Origin: Calamus simplicifolius
Taxonomy: Eukaryota; Streptophyta; Magnoliopsida; Arecales; Arecaceae
Direction: 5' to 3'
NCBI GenBank assembly: GCA_900491605.1
Contig: UESW01004377.1
Coordinates: 584,574 to 648,573, forward strand
Length of the DNA stretch: 64,000 nucleotides
The position numbers and the translations under genes are program-made. A model generated the notes under the pieces. The model saw only the letters and a list, made by a program, of their open reading frames with translations. It did not search any database and was not told the origin of the DNA. Within the stretch, counting starts at the first letter, position 1, and every line of letters begins with the position of its first letter. Shown piece after piece: positions 1 to 11,334 of the stretch.

Positions 1-768
1 TAGCTTCATCTCTAATTACTGGAAGGTCCAATTTAATCATTAAATAAAGGATGCAACAGACAAAGACCTACCAATAAAATGTGTGGCCCACTCCTATATA
101 GCAAAAATTTTGGCTTTGAAGACTATGATAGTCAGAACTGAAATGCGCCTAGGCTTATAGAATTGAGTTTCGATACAGCTTTAATTACTGGAAGGTCCAA
201 TTCAATCACTTCATTAAGGACGCAACAGGCAAAGATGGGTGACTGAACAGAGAGATTCTATTGTTGGACGGTACAATTCAATCTTCCTACATGGTTCAAT
301 TACCTGCCGCTAAGTGGGACACACAACCGTGGCCATTGTGTTTGAAGTGGATCCTCCGGTTGGAACACATACTCGAGAGGAGGATCTTGGACTCCTACGG
401 TCATCTCACATGCATGGTCAAAATGTTAGCTGATCTTACCATGAGGTTAAGGTTTGCTTCATTGTTCGTCACTCTTCAGGTGGCATAATTTTGGGCTCAT
501 GGCACTTCTCGATCAGACTAATTAACATGGCCACACTTCATTGCATATGGACAAAATACAAGACCCCCACTATTTAACAGCCTTAACAAGAGGCGTTAAC
601 CACCAGTCCAAGATGACATTGATCCTAAAACTTCTTAATTACATGCACGACAAGGGAGCGGTTTGCCTGTCACCGTCCCACGGAGATTCACTCCCTTTTG
701 GCTGGCTATGTACACACATAGAGACACACTCACCTACTGACGACACACAATGGAAGTCTTCATCTCGT
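1..768. other. Intergenic sequence downstream of the GDSL gene
   Basis: No gene is supported here. Reading frames are short and match no family I recognise. A diverged direct repeat is visible: the block beginning TAATTACTGGAAGGTCCA at about 13 recurs at about 182 (offset about 169 bp), followed in both copies by related sequence (GGAYGCAACAG). It may be a small tandem duplication or part of an old element. No clear plant polyadenylation signal for the GDSL gene was recognised on the minus strand. Confidence 0.5.
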
Positions 769-1842
769 TCAGTTTACCCTTGAGGAAGCCAACTGTTTCA
801 CGTTGATAGGATATGCTTCTGCCTTCAGATTCGAGCCGTAAGCCTTCTGTGCGATCCTCACATTGACGGCATCGGTTGGATGGAGGCCATCGAAGAATAC
901 GTGGGCGGCCCGATGGCCGCATGCACGCCCTCCTTTTCGGCATAGTATCCCATTTCCTCCTCCCCTCCTCGACAATTCGCAGCAGGCTTTGCTCGTATCA
1001 CAGAAACCTGAGGACCAGAACTTCAACGCCATTAACCCCAGGTTGGGAAGGAATGGTATCACCCATGCACGTTGTTATTGATAGATAAAGATTCCGCATA
1101 AGTTATGGTGTCAAAGTGCTGGTGATGATTACCGTTCTGAGTAGGCTTCCTGATGATGTCTCTTATAATCTTGTAAGAATTAATGTAGACCATTTTGGAG
1201 CCCGGCATCTGCGTTTTAGCGGAACTGACCAGAGACTTTAGGTGGTGATTGAAGAGAAGAGCAGCTTTGTTCATGGCCTCGACGCAACTCCCGTTGGTCA
1301 TACGTGAATTTGACCTCACCACCGGCACGCACCCCATAGTTTGAATAGAGAAGAGCAAGAATTTTCTTGCTCCGAGATCGTAGAGCATCTGCATGGCCAA
1401 AGTAAAATCCGGTTTAAATTGTTACAGGTTTTTACCGCTTCCAGACAAGTAAAAGCAAACGCTAGACGTACGGCATCACGGGCCATAACTGCAGTACATG
1501 ATGAAGTAACTCATTCTACAGAAGTTTTTATAATAAGATAGATAGTCCGAACTTGGTGAGCTTAAGGACAGCATATTGGACGAAGTCTATTACCTTGAGC
1601 TGGCCTGACAAATTAGAGATGAGAACTTCGGTGAATTGTTGCAGGGTAACTCCCTTCTTTTGCTGGGGCATGAAGTAATTCAGTAGATAATCATTTCCAC
1701 CGGTTCCCACGACAAACAGGTACTCGGAGAGGTGGTGCTTGAAGGCTCGTCGGTGGCCTCTGAGTCCAAGCTGGGCTTTCAAGTTTGGCAGTGTCCTAAA
1801 CTTGAAGTTCCTTATTTGTTCGTGCAAACTCGTCACCTCACC
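769..1842 (-). CDS. GDSL esterase/lipase, exons 2-4 (3' part of the split gene)
   Basis: Exon 2 is 1842-1594, exon 3 is 1388-1133 and exon 4 is 1007-769, with the stop at 771-769. Every junction has a GT donor and an AG acceptor: CAG before 1842, GTAAT after 1594, CAG before 1388, GTAATC after 1133, CAG before 1007. Lengths of 249, 256 and 239 bp plus the 375-bp exon 1 give 1119 bp, so 372 codons and a stop without a break. Exon 2 carries block III (VVGTGGNDYLLNYF, the oxyanion-hole Asn). Exon 3 carries the LYDLGARKF segment typical of plant family members. Exon 4 carries block V (FFDGLHPTDAVN) with the catalytic Asp and His. The family hydrolyses ester bonds of lipids, cutin-type polyesters or other acyl esters and is usually secreted; the substrate cannot be read from sequence. 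The total length is normal for the family. Short introns 2 and 3 contrast with the giant first intron. Confidence 0.9.
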
Positions 1843-2089
1843 CTGCACAGAGAAGTCATCATAAAAAACATTGCTACGAGGGTTTTAATTACAGAATTAA
1901 TCCACAAAAAATATTCACATTCATCCAACATCCAGACATGGCAATCCTTCCTATAATCTATAATTAGTTTATCTCATAGAAAATGATGTAAGAAGACGTG
2001 ACCTTAATTAATAGAGACAAGGGCACAGTACTGAAGCCCCACTGATATGACTGATCCCACGTCATCAAAATAGAAGGTAACGGCGTCCC

Positions 2090-2800
2090 CATCCCCGGGA
2101 CCCCTTCGGGGTCGCGGGGTGGGGCCATCAGTCCTTGACCCCGGGACTCCCTCGGGGTCGGGGTGCGTCAGCATTCCCCCACCCCCGGGATCCCCTCGGG
2201 GTCGCGGGATGGGGCCATCAGTCCTTGACCCGGGACCCCCTCGGGGTCGGGGTGCGTCAGCATTCCCCCACCCCCGGGATCCCTTCGGGGTCAGGGTGCA
2301 TTAGCATTCCCTCACCCCCGGAACCCCCTCGGGGTCGCGGAGTGGGGCCATCAGTCCTTGACCCCGGGGCCCCCTCGGGGTCAGGGTGCATCAACATTCC
2401 CCATCCCCGGGACCCCCTCGGGGTCGCGGGGTGGGGCCATCAGTCCTTGACCCCGGGACCCCCTCGGGGTCGGGGTGCGTCAGCATTCCCCACCCCCGGG
2501 ACCCCCTAGGGGTCGTGGGGTGGGGCCATCAGTCCTTGACCCCGGGACCCCCTTGGGGTCGGGGTTCGTCAGCATTCCCCACCCCCGGGACCCCCTCGGG
2601 GTCGGGGTGCGTCAGCATTCCCCCACCCCCGGGACCCCCTCGGGGTCGCGGGGTGGGGCCATCAGTCCTTGACCCCGGGACCCCCTCGGGGTCGGGGTGT
2701 ACTGGCATTTCCTTATCCCCGTGACCCTCACCGACCTCGGGGTGCGCCAGCGTTCTCCCACCCCTGGGACCCCCTTCGGCTCCAGGGTGGGGAGTCATCA
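2090..2800. repeat. GC-rich hairpin tandem array in the 5' LTR of A
   Basis: Units of about 45 bp repeat about 14 times. Nearly every unit contains GACCCCCTCGGGGTC, a self-complementary stem of GACCCC and GGGGTC with a three-base loop. Two unit types alternate, one with GGGGCCATCAGTCCTTGA and one with GGGTGCGTCAGCATTCC. Long proline/glycine-rich reading frames across it are by-products of composition, not genes. The matching array in the 3' LTR lies at about 14135-14769 and 15406-15580. Confidence 0.9.
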
Positions 2801-2876
2801 GCGATCAGCATGCAACTCAACTGCCAAGGAAAACGACAACTACCAGGTTGCACGGTATTCACACATGATTCTCAGT

Positions 2877-3130
2877 GCATGGCCATGCCTCGCCACGGCG
2901 TACGATTCGGTACTCCCGTGATTGCGCCCCGTTACAGAGGGTCATGCCTCTTAACGGTGTTTGGCGCGTTGCATGTCCCTGTGCATGGCCATGCCTCGCC
3001 ACGGCGTACGATTCGGTACTCCCGTGATTGCGTCCCATTACGGAAGGCCATGCCTCATAACGGTGTTTGGCGCATTGCATGTCCCTGTGCATCGCCATGC
3101 CTCGCTACGGCGTACGATTCGCTACCACTT
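2877..3130 (+). repeat. 106-bp direct repeat in the LTR of A
   Basis: About 2.4 copies of a 106-bp unit start at GCATGGCCATGCCTCGCC (2877, 2983, 3089). The same structure is in the 3' LTR from 15745. It lies between the hairpin array and the TATA box, so it may be a repeated U3 enhancer element. That role is inferred from position only. Confidence 0.85.
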
Positions 3131-3294
3131 GCAATGGTGCCCGGTCATATCAACCGGCGGCGTGCACTGAACACCTTCATAGCTATTGGACACGTATGAT
3201 ATCACACCAGCAAGCGGTACAGGATGTCTCCGGCACGCGCAGCAATGATACGACGGTGATCTTCCGGAGCTGCAAGCTAGGGTATTCGGACAGG

Positions 3295-3300
3295 TATAAA
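3295..3300 (+). promoter_or_regulatory. TATA box of the element A LTR
   Basis: CAGGTATAAAGGCACG gives a good plant TATA box, conserved in the 3' LTR at 16163-16168. It lies about 250 bp before the LTR end, as expected for a U3/R boundary. A GTAAGTG sequence starts 22 bp downstream. Confidence 0.7.
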
Positions 3301-3548
3301 GGCACGTGCTCATGCTGTAAGTGGGATCTGAACTCTGGTTTTTCTGAGCTTTCTTCCTCCCAACAAAAACCCTAACCGCCTCAGCTCTTCTTCGCTGGAG
3401 CGGTTCTCTGTCTGAGCCCAAGTGACTAACTTGATCGTCGGAGGGTCCCCACGGCGCCACCGGTCTCCAGGGGACTTTTCTTGCAGGACTTCGAGGAGAA
3501 GGACGTCCGTCTTCCCCGACGTTTGAGGAAGGTGACTTGGCGTCATCA

Positions 3549-3570
3549 GATTGGCGCGCCAGGAAGGGGG
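3549..3570 (+). promoter_or_regulatory. Primer-binding region of element A
   Basis: GATTGGCGCGCCAGGAAGGG directly follows the LTR end. The equivalent places in element B (GATTGGCGCACCAGGTAGGG) and element C (GATTAGCGCTAGAGGAAGGG, minus strand) keep GATTNGCGC and AGG-AGGG. This conservation supports a primer-binding role; the exact tRNA was not assigned. Confidence 0.6.
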
Positions 3571-3632
3571 TGTGTAAGAAAGACGTCGAACTAGCAGCTT
3601 TCTTCTTCTTCTGTCTTCGAGCTCTCAAAGCC

Positions 3633-5310
3633 ATGGTGACGACTCGAACGAAGGGAGTTTCAGCCGGTCGCGCTGGGGGGCAGCACTGCGGGGCTGGTCC
3701 ACCCGCGGAGGCCCCCCCGGCTCTCGCATCCAGTCTTCGGAGCCTCTGAATCTCCGGGGGGCAGGGCCTTCTGCTCCACAGAATGACGTTCCTGCGTCTG
3801 TTCCGCAACAACTCCAGGAGGATCGATTCACTGCCCTGGCCACGCAGGTCCAGTCGTTGGCGGCGATGGTTCAAGGCCTGCAGCACCAGCAGGCGGCCTT
3901 GCAGCAGCCGGAGTTGAACCCGTCCATCCCGAGGGTGATGCAGCCTAGCCAGCATTCCTCCCGCCAGAGATCGCCAGTTCCTGTAGATCATCGCCGCCGA
4001 TCCCCGGCCAAGCCACATCACCGTGAAGCATCCAAAAGGCTCCGGTCTCCCTCCCGCCACGCCAGCGTTTCTCCTAAACGGCGGCACGGAAAGGAGGCGG
4101 AGCGCCGCGCCGGCATCGCCGCCCTCGCTCTTCTTCTGAATCTTCGGGGGAGGCTCCTTTGATGGCCGAATGCCTCGTCGAGCTGAGCGTCGACTCGAGG
4201 AGTGTAATCAGAAGCTGGAGGAGCTTAGCCGTCGGATCACTCACCTGCCAGAGACGGATTATGACAGTCGGCCTCCCCTGTCCCGCCGCATCATGGAGGA
4301 GCCCATCTCCACCAGGTTCCGCCTTCCTCAACTGGACCCATACGATGGAACTACGGACCCCCTGGACCATTTGGAGAGCTACAAGGTACTCATGCAAGTT
4401 CAGGGGGCCACTGACTCACTTATGTGTGTTGCTTTCCCGGCTACTCTGAAAAAGGCTGCCGGGCTTGGTATTCTTGCCTGCCGCCGCGAAGCATCGACTC
4501 CTTCCGCCAGTTGGAGAGGGCTTTTTGGCCCACTTTGATGCCTGCCGGAAGATCCCAAGGGTGGTGGACAGTTTGTTTGCCGTTCAGCAGAAGAATGGCG
4601 AGCCTCTGCGGGATTATGTTGCCCGGTTCAAAGAGGCCGCCCTGGAGGTCTACAACCTGGAAGACTCGGTGGCTACCCTGGCTCTGAAGCGGGGGCTTCG
4701 CCCTTCTCGCTTCGCGTACTCTCTTGACAAAAAGCCGCCGGGCTCCTACTCCGAACTTCTGATCCGTGCCCAGAAGTACATCCGGGCGGACGAAGCCGAC
4801 TTTTCCCGGCGTGAAGCCGGTGGGAATATCCCCAGGAAGCCGAACCAGCCAGAACCTGCGGAAGCCCGCCCCAGGAGGCCTGAGCCTCCTCGCCGACCAG
4901 ACAACCGTCCTCGACCTCCTGCACCGAGAGACGGGCCTTACACCCCGCTGCTTGCTCCAATATCTCAGATCCTGCTCGAGATTGAAGGGGAGCCTTATCT
5001 GCAACGCCCTCCTCCCATCAACCCGAAGATCCCCGGAACAAGAACCTCTACTGCCGCTATCACCGGGACCATGGCCACAACACCGACGACTGCCGGCAGC
5101 TGAAGAAAGCCATTGAAGACCTTATTCAACGGGGCCACCTGGGAAAGTTCGTCCAGAGAGGCAACCCAGGAGCTCCCGGCCATCAGCGCCCGTGCCGCCA
5201 GTGATCGATAACGCCCCGACGGAGAAGACGGTGGCGATGATTTCCTGGGGGCAGGAGGCCCATCGAAGAGACCAAGGGGCGAGGGGGGAACGGGAACTGT
5301 AATTCCTTTT
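3633..5310 (+). pseudogene. gag: gag of element A (frameshifted)
   Basis: The likely start is ATG 3633 (MVTTRTKGVS), a usual beginning for Tat gag. Coding continues through several frames: a Q- and RS-rich stretch near 3857-4140, the capsid-like retrotransposon gag domain near 4170-4800 (YDGTTDPLDHLESYK, then LKRGLRPSRFAYSL), and a degenerate zinc-knuckle-like CRYHRDHGHNTDDC near 5050. Gag coats the element RNA in virus-like particles. Switches of frame near 3740, 4140, 4480 and 5030 show several single-base indels. The 3' end near 5310 is approximate. Confidence 0.8.
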
Positions 5311-5322
5311 TTCGAAAGGGAC

Positions 5323-6039
5323 TTGGAAGGGGTTGTAAATAAAGATGATGATAGCGTCGTCGTATCCATGACGATTGCTAAGCACCCTGTAAAAAGAATC
5401 CTAGTCGATAGTGGAAGCTCTGTAGATGTTTTGAACTACGATGCCTTTGTTCGTATGAACCTGTCACATGATCTACTTCAACCGGTCGCCACGCCTTTGA
5501 TGGGATTCACAGGAGATTCCGTAAGGGTCGAGGGGGAAATTACTCTCCCCGTAACGGCTGGAACGGCTCCGTGCCAAAGCACTGTCCTTATAAAATTTTT
5601 GGTGGTCCGTGTGCCCCTGGCGTACAACGAAATTCTTGGGAGGCCCGGGCTCAACCTCTTGGACGCCATCATATCCACCAAGCGGCTCCTTGTGAGGTTC
5701 CCAACCGGCCGAGGGGTCGGCGAGATGCGAGGAGAGCAGGGCCTACCGGCACTTTGCTATCACTTGGCCCCCAGTCCCCAGGAGGCGGCGCCTACACCGC
5801 CATCTGCACCGGCACCCGAGGCCCTTGACCCGCGAGACTTGGAGAGGAGGGGGGAACCGGCCGAGCGACTGCTCACTTTCCCCCTCGGGGAGGACCCTGT
5901 GCAGACGGTTCGAGTTGGAGCCTTACTTCCGGAGGAAGCTCGTGACCGGCTCCTTACCTTTCTGCGGGCCAACGCCGACGTCTTCGCATGGTCTGCGTCC
6001 GACATGCCCGGGATCCCAGAGGAGGTGATTACACACTAG
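5323..6039 (+). pseudogene. Aspartic protease domain of element A pol
   Basis: This is a continuous frame of about 238 codons. The protease active site ILVDSGSSVDVL is encoded from about 5399, and the flap/C-terminal LGRPGLNLLDAI follows near residues 105-117. The protease processes the Gag-Pol polyprotein. The frame ends at a TAG at 6037 while the RT continues in another frame, so the pol reading frame is broken here. The conserved FAWSASDMPGI linker that precedes RT in this lineage is present. Confidence 0.88.
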
Positions 6040-7893
6040 CTCAATATTCGACCGGAGTGCCGGCCGTCAGACAGAAGAAAAGGAGTTTTGCCCCGGACCG
6101 TCAGAAGGCTGTTGACGAGGAGGTGCGGAAGCTGCTGGCGGCTGGTCACATCCGCGAGGTGCGCTACCCCGACTGGTTGGCGAACGTCGTGATGGTTCGC
6201 AAGGCCAGTGGAAGCTGGAGGATGTGCGTGGATTTCACCGACCTCAATAAGGCGTGTCCCAAAGACAGCTTCCCGCTGCCCCGAATCGACCAGCTGGTAG
6301 ACGCCACCTCCGGGCACGAGACGCTCAGTTTCATGGATGCGTTCTCGGGCTATAACCAAATCAAGATGAGCCCGACTGATGAAGAAGTGACCTCGTTTGT
6401 CACGGAGAAAGGGATCTACTGTTACCGGGTGATGCCCTTTGGATTGAAAAATGCCGGCGCCACTTATCAAAGATTAATGAACAAGGTCTTTGAGGATCAG
6501 CTGGGGCGCAACATGGAGGTGTATGTGGATGACATGCTGACCAAGAGTACCAGCGCGGAAGACCATGTAGCTGACCTCGAGGAGACTTTCAACAATCTGC
6601 GCCGGTACCGGATGAAGCTCAACCCCCACAAATGCGCCTTCGGAGTAGCAGCAGGCAAGTTCCTGGGTTTCATGGTGACCCAGCGAGGAATCGAAGCCAA
6701 CCCTGACAAGATTAGAGCTATCCTGGAGATGCGGCCTCCAGCCAGCAAAGAAGGAGGTGCAACGCCTGACGGGAGGGTGGCGGCCTTGAGTCGTTTCATG
6801 TCAAGGTCGGCGGAGAGGTGCCTGCCCTTCTTCAAGGCGCTGCGCAAGATCAACGGCTTCGAGTGGACGAAAGAGTGTCAGGGCTCCTTTGAAGAATTGA
6901 AGCAGTTTCTCTCCACTCCTCCGCTGTTGTCCAAGCCTGAAAATGGAGAAGAGCTCTTCTTATATCTGGCCGCTTCCCCCGAGGCTGTTAGCTCCGTACT
7001 TGTGCGCATGGATGCTGACGGAGCCCAGAAGCCGATCTATTATACCAGCAAGGTACTCCATGACGCTGAGACCAGGTATTCGAAAACTGAGAAGATTATC
7101 TTTGCCTTGGTGGTCTCTACTCAGCGCCTTCGGCCTTACTTTCAAGCCCATCCCATCGTGGTGCTTACGGACCAGCCCCTACGAGCTATCTTGTCTCGCC
7201 CCGACACCTCCGGCCGGTTGGCTAAGTGGGCCATTAAGCTAAGTGAGTTCGACCTGTCCATCCGGCCAAGGTCAGCCATGAAGTCCCAGGTGTTGGCGGA
7301 TTTCCTGGTCGAGTGCTCCTGGACCGAGAAGGACGTGGAGGAGGCGCGACCGGAGGAGCGTATGGACTCTCCCTCATCTGGGGAAGTGGAGGACTGGATC
7401 CTGCATGTGGATGGGGCGGCGAACTCTCAAGGGAGTGGAGCCGGACTCATTCTCGCGAGCCCGGAGGGAGACGTGGTGGAGTACGCTCTCAGATTCCAGT
7501 TCCCAGCAACTAATAATCAGGCGGAGTACGAAGCCTTGCTGGCGGGGATGAGATTAGCTGAGGAGCTAGGCGCGGGGCGCTGAGGGCCTTCACGGACTCT
7601 CAACTCATTTCTGGACAAATCGCCGGGAGTACGAGGCTAGGGACCCAACCATGTCCCGCTACTTGAGCAAGGTGCAGTCCCAGGCGTCTCGTTTTTCTTA
7701 CTTCCGCGTCAGCTATATCCCCAGAGCGGAGAATGCCAGGGCTGACGCACTGTCCCGCTTGGCCACTTCGGTCGACGGGACGTTGGGAAGGACATATGTG
7801 GAACACCTACAAGTCCCAAGCACTGAGGCCGCGGATGAAGCATTGCCAGTGGAGCGGAGCCCTCCTGGATGGACACCTACATCCGGTACTTGA
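5988..7893 (+). pseudogene. Reverse transcriptase and RNase H of element A
   Basis: RT spans about 6060-6860 with FMDAFSGYNQI and the catalytic YVDDM at about 6522-6536. RNase H spans about 6940-7800, with LHVDGAANSQGSGAG near 7400 and the NARADALSRLA end near 7735. The large frame stops at 7581-7583 (LGAGR then stop), and homology resumes in another frame (FTDSQL, then SRYLSKVQSQ from 7651), so at least two indels lie near 7570-7625. Near 6748-6773 a one-base gain and a nearby one-base loss restore the frame after a few altered residues. These enzymes make double-stranded cDNA from the element RNA in the cytoplasm. This copy is unlikely to produce a working protein. Confidence 0.9.
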
Positions 7894-9095
7894 CTGACGG
7901 TACTCTCCCGGAGAACCCCGCTGAGGCCAAGCTGCTCAGGCGAAGGGCCCCGAGATTCTTGATGATGGACGGGAAGCTTTATCGGAGATCCTTCTCATAC
8001 CCAGTTCTCAGGTGTGTGGGGCCAACAAATCAGATTACATCCTCAGGGAGATCCACGAAGGCGTATGCGGGAGTCACCTGGGGGGCAGAGCCCTAGCCTA
8101 CAAGGCCCTGTGCCAAGGGTACTTTTGGTTGACGATGAAGGAAGATGCGGCCGAGCTTGTCAAGAAATGTGATAGCTGCCAACGTCACGCCAATATCCAG
8201 CGACAGCCAACGTCTCACCTGACCCCCTTGGTAGCACCTTGGCCCTTCGCCCAGTGGGGCATGGATATCTTAGGGCCATTTCCCCCGGCCTCTGGGCAGC
8301 GGAAGTTCCTCTTGGTGCGGTGGATCACTTCACCAAGTGGGTTGAAGCCGAGGCTCTGGCCAAAATTACCGAAAGCAAAGTGAGATCTTTCTTCTGGAAG
8401 TCAATCATATGTCGGTTTGGACTGCCGCGCACACTAGTCACTGATAATGGCCGACAGTTTGACAATGCGCCTTTCCGGGAGTTCTGCTCCGAGCTGGGTA
8501 TCTGTCAGAGGTTCACTTCCGTCGGGCATCCTCAAACCAACGGGGCAGCTGAAGTGACTAACCGGATCATTCTCCAGGGGCTGAGATCTCGACTGATGGC
8601 TGCAAGGGGCGATGGGTGGAGGAGCTCCCCAACGTGCTATGGGCCTATCATACAACGCCTCGAGCCCCCACTGGTGAAACGCCGTTCAGCTTAGTCTTTG
8701 GCTCTGAAGCTGTTATTCCTGTGGAGATCGGTGCACCCAGCCCCCGGGTGGAAGCCTATAGCGAGGAAGGTAACCCTGACCAACTGCGAGCCAACCTCGA
8801 CCTGGTGGAGGAGGTGCGAGACCGGGCGCGGCTTCGAATGGCAGCCTACCGACAACGGGCCGCGAAATACTACAACGCTCGCGTGCGCCCCCGGACGTTC
8901 CTGCCGGGAGACCTGGTCCTTCGACGGGCCGAGGTCTCGAAGCCAGCTGAGGGAGGCAAGTTAGCCCCAAACTGGGAGGGACCTTACCGGATCACCGAGA
9001 CGCTCCGCCACGGAGCTTATAAAATTGAAGAACTTGATGGGACGCCACTCCCTAGGACGTGGAATGCGGATAACCTCCGTCGGTATTATCAGTAA
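7872..9095 (+). pseudogene. Integrase of element A
   Basis: Domains appear in the order expected for a gypsy integrase, but in at least three frames. An N-terminal HHCC zinc domain (EIHEGVCGSHLGG, then CDSCQRH) lies at 8050-8190. The core has its first Asp in WGMDILGPF near 8260, the second in VTDNGRQFDN near 8440, and the Glu in TNGAAEVTNR near 8545. A C-terminal module (GPYRITETL, then WNADNLRRYY) ends with the stop at 9093-9095. Integrase inserts the cDNA into chromosomes. Shifts occur near 8010, 8310 and 8620. Confidence 0.9.
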
Positions 9096-9199
9096 TGTAT
9101 TCCTCCTTTCATGTTAAGTATCATCCCTATATTCATTTGGGTCTTCGCCCCTTGTTCAATATTAACGAGATTCGATTTTAGCTGCTTAAATCTTCACAG

Positions 9200-10943
9200 A
9201 AAAGCCCGGCACCCCGTCGGCACTCAAAGCCCTGCACTAGCCAGGCATAAAGCCCAGTGTACCACTGGCAGAGCAGTGTGCCACTGGCTCTCAACAACAA
9301 AAGCCCGGCACCCTGTCGGCACTCAAAGCCCTGCACTAGCCAGGCATAAAGCCCAGTGTACCACTGGCGGAGTAGTGTGCCACTGGCTCCCAACAACAAA
9401 AGCCCGGCACCCCGTCGGCACTCAAAGCCCTACACTAGCCAGGCATAAAGCCTAGTGTACCACTGGCAGAGCAGTGTACCACTGGCTCTCAACAACAAAA
9501 GCCCGGCACCCCGTCGTCACTCAAAGCCCTGCACTAGCCAGGCACAAAGCTAGTGTACCACTGGCAGAGCAATGTGCCACTGGCTCTCAACAACAAAAGC
9601 CCGGCACCCCATCGGCACTCAAAGCCCTGCACTAGCCAGGCATAAAGCCCAGTGTACCACTGGCGGAGCAATGTGCCACTGGCTCCCAACAACAAAAGCC
9701 CGCACCCCGTCGGCACTCAAAGCCCTGCACCCAGGCATAAAGCCCAGTGTACCACTGGCAGAGCAGTGTGCCACTGGCTCTCAACAACAAAAGCCCGGCA
9801 CCCCGTCGGCACTCAAAGCCCTGCACTAGCCAGGCATAAAGCCCAGTGTACCACTGGCAGAGCAGTGTGCCACTGGCTCTCAACAACAAAAGCCCGGCAC
9901 CCCGTCGGCACTCAAAGCCCTGCACTAGCCAGGCATAAAGCCCAGTGTACCACTGGCAGAGCAGTGTGCCACTGGCTCTCAACAACAAAAGCCCGGCACC
10001 CTGTCGGCACTCAAAGCCCTGCACTAGCCAGGCATAAAGCCCAGTGTACCACTGGCAGAGCAGTGTGCCACTGGCTCTCAACAACAAAAGCCCGGCACCC
10101 CGTCGGCACTCAAAGCCCTGCACTAGCCAGGCATAAAGCCCAGTGTACCACTGGCGGAGCAGTGTGCCACTGGCTCCCAACAACAAAAGCCCGGCACCCC
10201 GTCGGCACTCAAAGCCCTGCACTAGCCAGGCATAAAGCCCAGTGTACCACTGGCAGAGCAGTGTGCCACTGGCTCTCAACAACAAAAGCCCGGCACCCCG
10301 TCGGCACTCAAAGCCCTGCACTAGCCAGGCATAAAGCCCAGTGTACCACTGGCAGAGCAGTGTGCCACTGGCTCTCAACAACAAAAAGCCCGGCACCCCG
10401 TCGGCACTCAAAGCCCTGCACTAGCCAGGCATAAAGCCCAGTGTACCACTGGCAGAGCAGTGTGCCACTGGCTCTCAACAACAAAAGCCCGGCACCCCGT
10501 CGGCACTCAAAGCCCTGCACTGGCCAGGCATAAAGCCCAGTGTACCACTGGCAGAGCAGTGTGCCACTGGCTCTCAACAACAAAGCCCGGCACCCCGTCG
10601 GCACTCAAAGCCCTGCACTAGCCAGGCATAAAGCCCAGTGTACCACTGGCAGAGCAGTGTGCCACTGGCTCTCAACAACAAAAGCCCGGCACCCCGTCGG
10701 CACTCAAAGCCCTGCACTGGCCAGGCATAAAGCCCAGTGTACCACTGGCGGAGCAGTGTGCCATTGGCTCCCAACAACAAAAGCCCGGCACCCCGTCGGC
10801 ACTCAAAGCCCTGCACTAGCCAGGCATAAAGCCCAGTGTACCACTGGCAGAGCAGTGTGCCACTGGCTCTCAACAACAAAAGCCCGGCACCCCGTCGGCA
10901 CTCAAAACCATGCACTAGCCAGGCATAAAGCCCAGTGAGCCGC
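9200..10943. repeat. 99-bp tandem array of element A
   Basis: About 17.6 head-to-tail copies of a 99-bp unit beginning AAAAGCCCGGCACCCCGTCG; starts at 9200, 9299 and 9398 show the exact period. Copies differ by a few bases, with small deletions near 9550, 9700 and 10580. The array begins about 100 bp after the integrase stop and ends before the aORF 3' end. Because 99 is divisible by three, it opens long repetitive frames on both strands, which are not genes. Tandem arrays in this position are known from other plant Tat/Ogre elements and can seed satellite DNA. Confidence 0.95.
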
Positions 10944-11334
10944 TGGCGGAGCGGTGCACCACCGGCTCTTCACAACCAAGACCCGACACCTGACAGCACA
11001 GTCCCGCTGGTCAGGGCATTGCGCCGATAGCCCCAAGGAGCCTACCTACCTAACCTCTAACCGGCGGCGTTCCCGCTCCGAGAATTCAACCCTCCCTGGC
11101 TCTAAACTTTCAGGTCTAAACAGCTGGGACGGGATGGCTCGGGTGAGGAGTTGCCCCCCGAAACTATCAGAACTAATGAGGTGATAAGGATACATATCAA
11201 TCGATGAAGTCAACGGCAATTTAGAAGGCATTTTGAAGAGTGTTTTCATTAATTGAAAGAAACTACAAAATGCCGACTTTGTCGGGCTTAAAAAAACAAG
11301 GAGAAGGGGAAAAAGCAAAATCACAAGTGCGAGC
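10944..11334 (-). promoter_or_regulatory. 3' flank of the A aORF with hairpin
   Basis: No coding sequence is evident. On the minus strand, downstream of the aORF stop, lies CCGACAAAGTCGG (11285-11273), a stem of five pairs around AAA, followed by CATTTTGTAG and AATTAATGAAAA. Element B has nearly the same arrangement after its aORF (39141-39128 and beyond). The shared hairpin and A/T-rich run suggest a conserved 3' untranslated region and polyadenylation zone for the antisense gene. That role is inferred. Confidence 0.5.

Larger units (their letters stand above)
2043..3548 (+). repeat. 5' LTR of element A
   Basis: The 1506-bp LTR starts TGATATGACTGATCCCACG and ends GGCGTCATCA. In order it contains a GC-rich hairpin array (about 2090-2800), a 106-bp tandem duplication (2877-3130), a TATA box (3295-3300), and a U5 region with the block CTAACTTGATCGTCGGAGGG and a TTGCAGG motif (3481-3487) found in other Tat LTRs of this window. 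The 3' LTR is longer only because of a transposon insertion and array differences. Confidence 0.93.

Noticed and set aside
2119..2798. Proline/glycine-rich reading frames in the LTR of A
   Set aside because: They arise from the GC-rich hairpin array in all frames and lie in LTR DNA.
9632..10434. Open frames of about 260 codons on both strands in the 99-bp array
   Set aside because: They exist because the unit length is divisible by three and lacks stops in those frames. The products are pure repeats with no family.
9200..10943. Regular 99-bp repeats as a CRISPR array
   Set aside because: Whole units repeat without unique spacers, inside a plant retrotransposon. It is a tandem array.
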